Position numbers and translations under genes: made by a program. The notes under the pieces were generated by a model that was not told the DNA's origin, did not search any database, and saw nothing but the letters and a program-made list of their open reading frames with translations. A stretch of DNA of 11,073 nucleotides, from positions 1 to 11,073 of the forward strand of contig JAOZTW010000104.1 in assembly GCA_029938985.1 (NCBI GenBank), read 5' to 3'. Origin of the DNA: Bacteroidales bacterium. GTDB lineage: Bacteria > Bacteroidota > Bacteroidia > Bacteroidales > JAOZQN01. Shown here one piece after another: positions 1 through 6,840 of the stretch (its first letter is position 1; every line of letters starts with the position of its first letter).

Positions 1-128
1 GGTAATTACATTTGTAATTATCATATTATAAGTGTTTTATAATGCTTTTTTAATATTATATAAGTAAAATTAATTTTATAAATTATTGATAATCAATATA
101 AAATGAAAGCAAAAACTTTAGTTATATT

Positions 129-167
129 ATGAAAATAAAAAAAACTTACGATTTTAAACCCAAATAA
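129..167 (+). pseudogene. 12-codon remnant joining the start and end of the downstream gene
   Basis: This tiny frame encodes MKIKKTYDFKPK and a stop. Its 5' part with upstream context (122-148) matches the start of the next gene (181-206) base for base except for one extra A in the A-run. Its 3' part matches the end of that same gene (1037-1075): the shared core cttacgatttta is preceded by an A-rich run, and the encoded ends are KKTYDFKPK versus KKSYDFIPKK. The simplest reading is a former tandem copy of the downstream gene that lost its interior by recombination between A-rich runs. A short translated leader is the alternative, and chance resemblance in AT-rich DNA is not fully excluded. Confidence 0.5.
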
Positions 168-187
168 GACAAATTAAAATTTATATT

Positions 188-1075
188 ATGAAAATAAAAA
201 AACTTATGCTCTTCGTACTATTTATAATCTTGAATATTACTGTTTTTTCACAACAGGATAATAGTTTGGATAGCTGTATGGCATTGGATGATAGTGATAG
301 AAAAGATTGTTTATTAAATTTGATAGAAAAATTAATTACAGATCAGATAAAACTTAAAGTCGAAGTTATAAGTATCAAAAAAACTGTTGCAAGCCAAAGA
401 AAAACCATAAGTAGCTTACGAACAAAATTAGCACTTGTAAACAAAAATTTAGAAAAAATAAAAACAGATGCTACTTTGAATGCAGAACAAAAAGAAGATA
501 CAATAAATTTTTATTTAGAAAAACAAAAAGTATTTGAAACAGAAAATTATAGTATAAATAAAAAATTTGAAAAATACATTCAAGATTTAAGAACTAATGG
601 AGTAGATATTGCAAAAAAAGATAACACGATGCGAAAAATTGCACTCACACAGTCTTTTTCTTTAATGGGAGAAAATAAAAAAGGAAAAAACATATTTTTA
701 GACGAAAATTATAGAGCCAAAAAAATAAAAAAAATTAATGTTTTTTTTGATAAGACAGTTTTGGAAGAGTTTGATACAATTCCAGAAAACATTATAGTAA
801 ATTTTAAAATAGAAAAAGGAGTAGCCGTCATGGGGGATAAAAATTATATAATAGAGGTGGCTTCAATATCTGAAAGTGTTCCAATTATTGAGTTTGAATT
901 CAAAAAATATAAAGAAGACGCAACTTATACTTTTATCATAGAAATTATAAATTACCCTTTTTTCTTGCCAACAGTTAGGTATAATAAAAAAACAAATACT
1001 ATTATTTATGGGCATGAGGTTGTTTATGAAAATATTGAAATAAAAAAATCTTACGATTTTATACCAAAAAAATAA
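188..1075 (+). CDS. Secreted coiled-coil protein of unknown function
   Basis: The 295-residue product starts with a clear Sec signal peptide: MKIKK, a hydrophobic core to about residue 20, and a likely cut near VFSQQ. Two cysteines follow (C30 and C41), close enough to form a disulfide in the periplasm. Residues about 45-140 are rich in K, E, L and I and should form a long helical coiled coil. Residues about 150-295 look beta-rich, with segments such as KINVFFDKTVL and NIIVNFKIEKG. I do not recognise a named family; the layout resembles other exported Bacteroidota proteins with a coiled coil followed by a beta domain, but that is only an impression. No Shine-Dalgarno sequence precedes the ATG, as is usual in this phylum. 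The next gene starts 43 bases downstream on the same strand without an obvious terminator between, so the two are probably co-transcribed. A remnant of a second copy lies just upstream. Confidence 0.85.
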   Translation: MKIKKLMLFVLFIILNITVFSQQDNSLDSCMALDDSDRKDCLLNLIEKLITDQIKLKVEVISIKKTVASQRKTISSLRTKLALVNKNLEKIKTDATLNAEQKEDTINFYLEKQKVFETENYSINKKFEKYIQDLRTNGVDIAKKDNTMRKIALTQSFSLMGENKKGKNIFLDENYRAKKIKKINVFFDKTVLEEFDTIPENIIVNFKIEKGVAVMGDKNYIIEVASISESVPIIEFEFKKYKEDATYTFIIEIINYPFFLPTVRYNKKTNTIIYGHEVVYENIEIKKSYDFIPKK

Positions 1076-1118
1076 CACCAACTTTCATATAAGGCTTATC
1101 ACAAAAAATATAATATAC

Positions 1119-4100
1119 ATGAAATATTGTTACCAATTATTATTTAGTCTGTTAATTATTGCTGTTTTTAGCAATAAAAAAACTCACTCCCAACAAATAC
1201 TACACAGTTTTAACGAAAAACAAGTTTGTGAAATACAATCATTTGACAATCAGATATTTTTCTCCACTAATGATGGCGTTTTTAAAATCCACGAACGAGA
1301 CACTATAAAAATATTTGATAAAACAAGTTTTTCAATAGCATACGATGAGGGTTTTCTGTGGACAGCAAATCGTGATTATTTATACCGTTTTACTACCAAT
1401 GGAAAAAAGATAGAAAAATATAAAATAAATATAACTAATAATAAAAAAATAGATGCAAGAAGAATAGATGTAAGAAAAATACTTATTCATAAAAACAAAT
1501 TATTGTTAGGAACATTAAACTATGGCTTGCTCGAAATAGACTATCCTTTAAATGAGTCATCTATAAATGCAAAGCAAATAAATTTTAACAGAACAACAGG
1601 ACGAAGCATAACAGACGTTAACGATATTGCTGTACATAAAGATATTGTTTGGTTGGCAACCGACAATGGAGTTTGTAAATTCAAAAAAGGAAAAATTAAA
1701 TTTCCTTTATTTTCAAAAAAGGGACAGCCCGTAGATAAAACTATATATAGCCTTTATAGCCATGGCGATAGTTTGTATGTAGGCGGTGTTAATACTTTAT
1801 GGAAATACAATTCAAACAATAAAAAATGGATAAATTTATTTGCCGACAATCAACATATAGCCAAAATATCTGGACCTATTAAAGATATTGCAATAGACAA
1901 CAAGCACAACTTATGGATAGCTTCTAAAAATTTCATGAAATACGATGGCAAGCAATTTTTTGTAAACTTAGACGAGGGCTCAGTAAGCAAAGTAGAATAT
2001 TTAAACAATGAAATATATTATTCATTGGATAAAAGAAATTTTTTAGTACGTAACACCTCGTCCATATCAAGCCAAGATTCCGTATTACGAGCTGGACCTT
2101 TGAGTATGTATCCATTATTTCATATAGTTTTTATTTTTGATTTTCATAGTGATACAACAGCTTTAAATATAGCAAAAACATCTTTGCATAATGTAATAGA
2201 TGATATAGAAAATTATTCGTATATAACAATTACAGACATGGAAAGAAATTATCAATTTACAATACGAGTAACAGAAGATAATAAAAATAGTATAAAAAAA
2301 TTTATTAATACAATAGAAATAAATCAAAGCAATACAACATATACTGGATTTAACTGGGCAAATAAACAATTGAATAAAACACAAAGTGTAAAATCTAAGT
2401 CAATAGTATTGCTAACAGAAAGTGCAAACACTGATGTTAATAAAATAGAAACATTAAAAGAATGCGTTAAGAATTTCCAAACTGCATACAAATTTTCAGT
2501 AATATCATTTGCAAATAAACTTAACAAGCAAGAAAAAAAACTAAGAGACATTCCTTGGGTTACTAATAGCGATGAAAAAACAGGAAACTATTCGCAGGTT
2601 GATGCCAGTAATATTGATTATGTTATATTACAAGAATTAAGAGGAGTTTCGATTATGGATACAACAGGTGTAAAAACATTTTTCGGTTTTCATCTATTAC
2701 CCCTTTATTCCAAAGTGAATCAAGCGGGCAATATACGCATAAAACGTCCACCAATATTGATGAAATTAGGAGCAGATGCTATGTTCTTTTTTCCAAAATT
2801 AGTATTATTTAAAAAAATACCAGTTGGTATTGGTGTAGGTCTGAACGTAATATTTTTAAATAATAACTTGCATATTACAAAATTAGATAGTGTAGATTTT
2901 CAACATACAGACCGCAACAACGAATCATATACCAGACGTGTATTATACAAAAATGTAGAAGAAAAACAAAAATTTACTTTTTTAGAACTCCCAGTATTTG
3001 TGCGATTTAAATTTCTATCTAATAAACAATTAAATATAAACTTGGACATTGGTGGTCAAATTGCTTTACCATTAAGAAACAAATACTACTCTAAAGGTGT
3101 TTATACATATCAAGGTATTTATACAAATTATGAACACGAACCACGAACAGACTTGGATGACTATGGTTTTTTATCTGACGAACCTATGCACAAAAACGGC
3201 ACTATTGATAGAACAAACTTATATCTAAGTTATTATATTGGTCCCAGTTTAACATACACACCCAAAAATTCGCCAAGGATAATGATAAATCTTGGTTTTA
3301 AATTTATTGAAAATTTTTATTTTAACAACTCTATCCGTGAATCATACGTTATTTCGGAAGAGTATGATAACTACAATAGTTTAATTTATAATAAAAATAG
3401 TTTTTATAAAACAGCAATTGGTTTTGATTTAGGTATTTATTATAGAATAAAAGGTAAACGAGAGCGTCATCTTAATGAAAATTGGCAATATATGGACGAT
3501 AACGATTCATCTAATCCTACCGAACAATATGTAATGACTTATTTTACCGCTAAGTATTTTAGTATGCGATACTCTATCAAAAGCGAGATAACAAATTCTT
3601 CTAATAATCTTAGTATCTCAAATCCAATAATTTATTCATCTGGAATAGAATATAAATATAGAAATAAAAAAATTACTTATGGCGTAGGGGTAGGTTATAA
3701 ATGGTTTTCGCAAATTATTGAAGCACCAAATTATTATGAAAAAACAAAAGAACTCGTATCTGATGGTTTTGATAAATATAAAAAAATAATTGAAATAAAA
3801 GATATAAAAGAAATACATTCATTTAAAATGATTGAACTCCCTTTAAGTATTCAATACAATCATGGAGAGGGAGAAAAATTAAGTTTAATATTTGGTTTAG
3901 GTTTTATTACCTCATTTTACACTCCTAACTTACATAGTTATAACTACACAGGTACGTTTAGCTATTCTGGTGAGTACGAAAATTTTGAACACGAAATTCG
4001 TTCAAACATAGCCGAACTCGGTTTTTTGGATAACCAAACACAAAGCGGAATGGTAAAGTTAAACGAAAGCCGATTATTTTGGTCTGGTTTTGGCTCTTTC

Positions 4101-4328
4101 GGTATTTTTTGGCCTATTTCTAAATCAATTATTTTTATGCCCGAATTTATATTCGAAATAGGACAGCATCCAATATTAGAATCATCTAACGAACAATTCT
4201 TAGCTTCCAAAGAGTTAGGTAATTACTCAAGTATTACAGGCATAGTAGAAAAAAATAGTTTATTAAGAGGCGGAGGTCTTAAACTAAGCATTATTGTTAG
4301 TATAACTGAATTTGAATTAAAATGGTAG
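1119..4328 (+). CDS. Envelope protein: beta-propeller, vWA-like domain, two C-terminal beta-barrel units
   Basis: The 1069-residue product has an N-terminal signal peptide (about 1-24). Residues about 35-311 hold roughly seven propeller-like repeats with the pattern 'I..I....n.lwlaT.nGv.k....' (for example VWLATDNGVCKF and NLWIASKNFMKY), like the periplasmic sensor propellers of Bacteroidota. Residues about 331-510 resemble a von Willebrand A domain: HIVFIFDFHSD aligns with the first MIDAS strand but gives D341-x-H343-S-D345 instead of DxSxS, and IVLLTES replaces the usual LLTDG. Metal binding is therefore doubtful. Residues about 540-1069 are alternating aromatic and hydrophobic strands ending in W1069, the usual outer-membrane barrel ending. 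This part is duplicated: LELP at 622 matches IELP at 905, and residues 664-685 and 949-970 share 11 of 22 residues. I infer an outer-membrane protein with a periplasmic propeller; ligand and role are unknown. Confidence 0.85.
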   Translation: MKYCYQLLFSLLIIAVFSNKKTHSQQILHSFNEKQVCEIQSFDNQIFFSTNDGVFKIHERDTIKIFDKTSFSIAYDEGFLWTANRDYLYRFTTNGKKIEKYKINITNNKKIDARRIDVRKILIHKNKLLLGTLNYGLLEIDYPLNESSINAKQINFNRTTGRSITDVNDIAVHKDIVWLATDNGVCKFKKGKIKFPLFSKKGQPVDKTIYSLYSHGDSLYVGGVNTLWKYNSNNKKWINLFADNQHIAKISGPIKDIAIDNKHNLWIASKNFMKYDGKQFFVNLDEGSVSKVEYLNNEIYYSLDKRNFLVRNTSSISSQDSVLRAGPLSMYPLFHIVFIFDFHSDTTALNIAKTSLHNVIDDIENYSYITITDMERNYQFTIRVTEDNKNSIKKFINTIEINQSNTTYTGFNWANKQLNKTQSVKSKSIVLLTESANTDVNKIETLKECVKNFQTAYKFSVISFANKLNKQEKKLRDIPWVTNSDEKTGNYSQVDASNIDYVILQELRGVSIMDTTGVKTFFGFHLLPLYSKVNQAGNIRIKRPPILMKLGADAMFFFPKLVLFKKIPVGIGVGLNVIFLNNNLHITKLDSVDFQHTDRNNESYTRRVLYKNVEEKQKFTFLELPVFVRFKFLSNKQLNINLDIGGQIALPLRNKYYSKGVYTYQGIYTNYEHEPRTDLDDYGFLSDEPMHKNGTIDRTNLYLSYYIGPSLTYTPKNSPRIMINLGFKFIENFYFNNSIRESYVISEEYDNYNSLIYNKNSFYKTAIGFDLGIYYRIKGKRERHLNENWQYMDDNDSSNPTEQYVMTYFTAKYFSMRYSIKSEITNSSNNLSISNPIIYSSGIEYKYRNKKITYGVGVGYKWFSQIIEAPNYYEKTKELVSDGFDKYKKIIEIKDIKEIHSFKMIELPLSIQYNHGEGEKLSLIFGLGFITSFYTPNLHSYNYTGTFSYSGEYENFEHEIRSNIAELGFLDNQTQSGMVKLNESRLFWSGFGSFGIFWPISKSIIFMPEFIFEIGQHPILESSNEQFLASKELGNYSSITGIVEKNSLLRGGGLKLSIIVSITEFELKW

Positions 4329-4418
4329 TAATATTAAATACTTTGGCATATTTCACAAGCAAAGATACTGATTACAGGTTTTGTAAATAAATATTTTAAT
4401 TTTAAAAAAAGTAACGAA

Positions 4419-4440
4419 AAAATTTACACTAATGAAACAT
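4419..4440 (+). repeat. Imperfect 22-base direct repeat, copy 1
   Basis: This copy matches positions 4572-4593 at 19 of 22 bases. The shared ends are AAAATTT on the left and TGAAACAT on the right, with the three differences all A/G or C/T changes in the middle. The two copies lie about 150 bases apart and bracket the terminator hairpin. No function is visible. Confidence 0.55.
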
Positions 4441-4518
4441 ACCTGTAAAATACTCAATATATAGAAAACACTTTTTAATACACAAAAATGAATAAAAAAA
4501 CGTGTAAAGATATAATAA

Positions 4519-4543
4519 AAAAAGCACCAATTTGGTGCTTTTT
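4519..4543. terminator. Bidirectional Rho-independent terminator
   Basis: The arms 4519-4529 and 4533-4543 pair perfectly around a 3-base loop; the core is AGCACCA / TGGTGCT extended by A-T pairs. An A-run on the left and a T-run on the right give a U-tract in both reading directions. It lies between convergent genes, about 190 bases after the plus-strand envelope gene and about 95 bases after the minus-strand YitT gene, so it can serve both. Confidence 0.85.
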
Positions 4544-4571
4544 GTTATTATATAACTTTTAAAATAATTCG

Positions 4572-4593
4572 AAAATTTGCATTAGTGAAACAT
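4572..4593 (+). repeat. Imperfect 22-base direct repeat, copy 2
   Basis: This is the second copy of the repeat at 4419-4440 (19 of 22 bases identical). It sits between the terminator hairpin and the end of the YitT gene. Confidence 0.55.
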
Positions 4594-4637
4594 GTCGAAA
4601 TTTTATAAATAATAGAATTTTAACGTGTTAGCCAATT

Positions 4638-5603
4638 CTAATGTAAAGGTCTTTTTTTTATCATCCCACCTTTTGCGTCTTTAATGCTATGCATTACTAT
4701 AAAAGCATCTTTATCTATTTTTTCAATTTCTGTTTGTAATTTTGCTAATTCTAATCGTGTGATTAAAGTATAAATAATATCTATTTCTACGGGTTGGTCT
4801 AATTGTGCATGTTCTTTTTTACCTGCATAAACAGTACAAGTATGACCTAATTTTTCTGTTAATGTTTTTTTTATTTCTTCATTTTTATCTGATATTATTG
4901 TAACACCTAAGTATTCTTCTATTCCCGACACTACAAAATCAACAGTCTTAGATGCCGCAAGATAAGTCAACATTGCATATAACGAAATTTCTATACTAAA
5001 AACAAAAGCGGCAAATCCGAAGATTAAAACATTAAGTATCAGAATTATATCGCCAATTGTTAAAGCTGTTTTTTTGCTAAAAAAAATAGCGAGCACTTCT
5101 GTGCCGTCAATAACAGAACCTCCCCGAATAGATAATCCAATTCCTAATCCAAGAAAAAAACCTCCAAAAATAGCTATAAGTAACTTATCGTCTGTAATTA
5201 GTGGAAATGGAATAAAATGAACTGAAACAGCAAGTAAAATAATAGCTATTATGCTTCGTAAAGCAAATCTACGACTAATAGTGGAAAACCCCATTATTAC
5301 AAATGGAATATTTACTACAACTATCAGAATTGATAATGGTAATTGGGTCGCCTCAGCAATAATCAGAGAAACACCCATAGCACCGCCATCAATAAACATA
5401 TTTGGCAGTAAAAAACCTTTCAATCCAAAACTTGCCGACAATATGCCTAATAAAATAAAAAAAAAGTCATGTACAATATGTTTAAATTCAACTTCTTTAA
5501 CCGAAATTTCTTTTTCTAATTGTTTTACAGTAATTCTTTTTTGTTTTTTTTCAAATCTGCGTTTTACAACCTCGCTTATTAGGTTTTTAAAAATTAATTT
5601 CAT
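4638..5603 (-). CDS. YitT-family membrane protein with C-terminal DUF2179 domain
   Basis: The 321-residue product has a charged N-terminal stretch of about 42 residues, a membrane domain with five to six hydrophobic segments (about 45-62, 78-104, 112-134, 142-160, 183-203, 205-215), and a soluble C-terminal domain (about 230-310) of the DUF2179 type. Family hallmarks are IDGGAMGVSL (71-80), the glycine-rich GGFFLGLGIGLSIRGGS (147-163) and DGTEVLA (166-172). The YitT family is widespread in bacteria, and its transport substrate is not firmly established. I chose the ATG at 5603 because it follows the RRM stop codon by 4 bases. An in-frame GTG at 5630 would add 9 residues but overlap the RRM gene by 23 bases. 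Co-transcription with the RRM gene is likely, and the hairpin at 4519-4543 probably ends the transcript. Confidence 0.92.
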   Translation of the reverse strand: MKLIFKNLISEVVKRRFEKKQKRITVKQLEKEISVKEVEFKHIVHDFFFILLGILSASFGLKGFLLPNMFIDGGAMGVSLIIAEATQLPLSILIVVVNIPFVIMGFSTISRRFALRSIIAIILLAVSVHFIPFPLITDDKLLIAIFGGFFLGLGIGLSIRGGSVIDGTEVLAIFFSKKTALTIGDIILILNVLIFGFAAFVFSIEISLYAMLTYLAASKTVDFVVSGIEEYLGVTIISDKNEEIKKTLTEKLGHTCTVYAGKKEHAQLDQPVEIDIIYTLITRLELAKLQTEIEKIDKDAFIVMHSIKDAKGGMIKKRPLH

Positions 5604-5607
5604 GTAA

Positions 5608-5853
5608 TTATTTTTTGGGAATAGCTTCACTAACTTTCATGGTTCTGCCATTAATTTCTTTTTTATTTAAACTTTCAATTGCAGTTTTACCAGCTTCATC
5701 TGTTGTCATATCAACAAAAGCAAAACCTTTGCTTCGCCCTGAATATTTGTCTTTTATAATATTAACAACACTAACTTCTCCATATTTTTCAAATACCTGT
5801 CTTAATTCATTTTCTGAAGTATTAAAATTGAGATTTCCAACGTAAAGGTTCAT
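5608..5853 (-). CDS. Small single-RRM RNA-binding protein
   Basis: The 81-residue product is essentially one RNA recognition motif. RNP2 is LYVGNL (3-8) with the aromatic Y4, and RNP1 is KGFAFVDM (42-49) with F44 and F46. These three aromatics are the usual RNA-stacking residues, so the protein should bind single-stranded RNA. Other hallmarks are the loop SGRSKG and the helix AIESLNKKEINGR. There is no glycine-rich tail, unlike some cyanobacterial Rbp proteins. Stand-alone RRM proteins are common in Bacteroidota, where they probably act in post-transcriptional control or RNA chaperoning. The stop codon lies 4 bases before the ATG of the YitT gene, so the two form a tight operon. Upstream lies the inverted-repeat element; I saw no clear promoter. 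Confidence 0.95.
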   Translation of the reverse strand: MNLYVGNLNFNTSENELRQVFEKYGEVSVVNIIKDKYSGRSKGFAFVDMTTDEAGKTAIESLNKKEINGRTMKVSEAIPKK

Positions 5854-5906
5854 ATTGATTTCTAATTAATATATTAATGATTGAGTAAAATTCTGGTTAC
5901 TAAAGT

Positions 5907-6016
5907 GGAACTCTAAGTTCCGTTTTGGAGAAACGTAAAAAAACAGCAAACACGTCATGCAAATTATTAGATTCGTTGTCTATTCGCTATTTCTCCAAAC
6001 TGGAGCTTGAAGTTAG
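5907..6016. repeat. Inverted-repeat (MITE- or REP-like) element
   Basis: About 110 non-coding bases are bounded by imperfect inverted repeats of 27 bases (5907-5933 and 5990-6016) that match at 20 of 27 positions, with a perfect inner core TTTGGAGAAA / TTTCTCCAAA. Each arm is also locally palindromic: GGAACT-CTA-AGTTCC at 5907-5921, CGTTT-TGGAG-AAACG at 5921-5935 and CTCCA-AAC-TGGAG at 5993-6005. It fills most of the gap between the coiled-coil gene and the RRM gene. The nested hairpins suggest a mobile palindromic element such as a MITE or REP pair, or a structured RNA. It lacks the U-tract of a simple terminator next to a stem. Confidence 0.55.
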
Positions 6017-6027
6017 ATTTTAAAATT

Positions 6028-6831
6028 TTAAAATAAGTTAGTTATAAAATCTTTTATCAAATTAAAAGATAAAGCTCCAGCAAAACCGTAAACAATAAAA
6101 TTCAAGACAAAGAAAACTGTTAAAAATAAATTTGTTTTTTTTAATTTTTTATTTTGTTTTTGTACCAGCTCCAAAATCATATCATTGGTTTTGTTGTTAT
6201 TTAACTCTTCAATTACATCGTGTCCCATTTTTTGGTATTTTTCAATAAAATCGAGTCGTTTCGGAAAATCTATTTGTCGTAGTTGTTCGGTAAGCTCTGC
6301 TGTTAACTGAGCCAATTCCAAATAATTAGATAGTATTTTCTCTTCTTCGTCAAGTCGTTCTTTGTGAGATTCTACTACTTTTGTAATTTGATTTTCTACA
6401 CTTTTAGCATATAGTTCAATAATTGTTTTTTGACCTTCAAAATTTTTGTCAGCATCAGAAATTAATCCTAAAATTTGTTTTTTGTTCTCATTAAAATTTG
6501 TTTTCAAATATTCATGAGTTAGGTCTTCGGTTTGAAGCGATAATTCTGTGTATTTTTCTAAAATCTTCTCTTCCTCTCTAATTTTTTCTTTAAAATGAGT
6601 GAAAATTTTACTAATATTTTTTTCGGTATGGTTGTATGTTTTATTCAAAAATTCGGAATACAATTTTTGAATTTTGTTAAGTTGATCTTGGTAACTTAAA
6701 TGAATGTGCTGAGTTGAATTTATTAGGTCTTCCGAAACTTTACCAGCTTTGGATATTTCTTGTACAGCAGTGTTTAGTGTTCCAAGTTCTTCTTGTAGTT
6801 TTAATAATTCGGTATTGATATGTTCTTTCAT
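6028..6831 (-). CDS. Tail-anchored cytoplasmic coiled-coil protein
   Basis: The 267-residue product has no signal peptide. Residues 1 to about 225 are highly helical and charged, consistent with an extended coiled coil. One membrane segment lies near the C-terminus (about 235-259), preceded by the lysine-rich KQNKKLKKTN and followed by only about 8 residues. By the positive-inside rule the coiled coil should face the cytoplasm. The protein has an internal duplication: residues 79-113 and 155-189 share 15 of 35 positions, including EEEKIL in both. I recognise no named family. The gene begins 9 bases after the RecQ-like gene's stop codon, so translation is probably coupled and the products likely act together. 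No Shine-Dalgarno sequence is seen. Confidence 0.85.
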   Translation of the reverse strand: MKEHINTELLKLQEELGTLNTAVQEISKAGKVSEDLINSTQHIHLSYQDQLNKIQKLYSEFLNKTYNHTEKNISKIFTHFKEKIREEEKILEKYTELSLQTEDLTHEYLKTNFNENKKQILGLISDADKNFEGQKTIIELYAKSVENQITKVVESHKERLDEEEKILSNYLELAQLTAELTEQLRQIDFPKRLDFIEKYQKMGHDVIEELNNNKTNDMILELVQKQNKKLKKTNLFLTVFFVLNFIVYGFAGALSFNLIKDFITNLF

Positions 6832-6840
6832 TTTGTAAAG

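Larger units (their letters stand above)
4329..4637. other. Convergent intergenic region
   Basis: This 309-base gap separates the plus-strand envelope gene from the minus-strand YitT gene. It contains a strong hairpin terminator near its middle-right and a 22-base imperfect direct repeat on either side of that hairpin. I found no convincing open frame, tRNA or promoter in it. The remainder is AT-rich and featureless. Confidence 0.7.

Noticed and set aside
7..14. TACATTTG, a match to the Bacteroidota -7 promoter element upstream of the first gene
   Set aside because: The partner -33 element would fall outside the window, the leader would be about 165 bases long, and such 8-base matches are common in AT-rich DNA.
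5251..5607. Plus-strand frame of 118 codons opposite the YitT gene
   Set aside because: It lies fully antisense to a well-supported membrane protein with family motifs, and its own translation has no recognisable domain.
5604..5630. GTG start at 5630 for the YitT protein
   Set aside because: It would overlap the RRM gene by 23 bases and add only nine poorly characteristic residues; the ATG at 5603 gives a compact 4-base junction.
5615..5845. Plus-strand frame of 76 codons opposite the RRM gene
   Set aside because: The minus strand encodes a complete RRM with both RNP motifs; the opposite frame is its shadow.
5990..6016. Simple Rho-independent terminator after the coiled-coil gene
   Set aside because: The CTCCA/TGGAG hairpin is followed on the minus strand by AAATAG rather than a U-tract; the long-range inverted repeat fits a mobile or structured element better.
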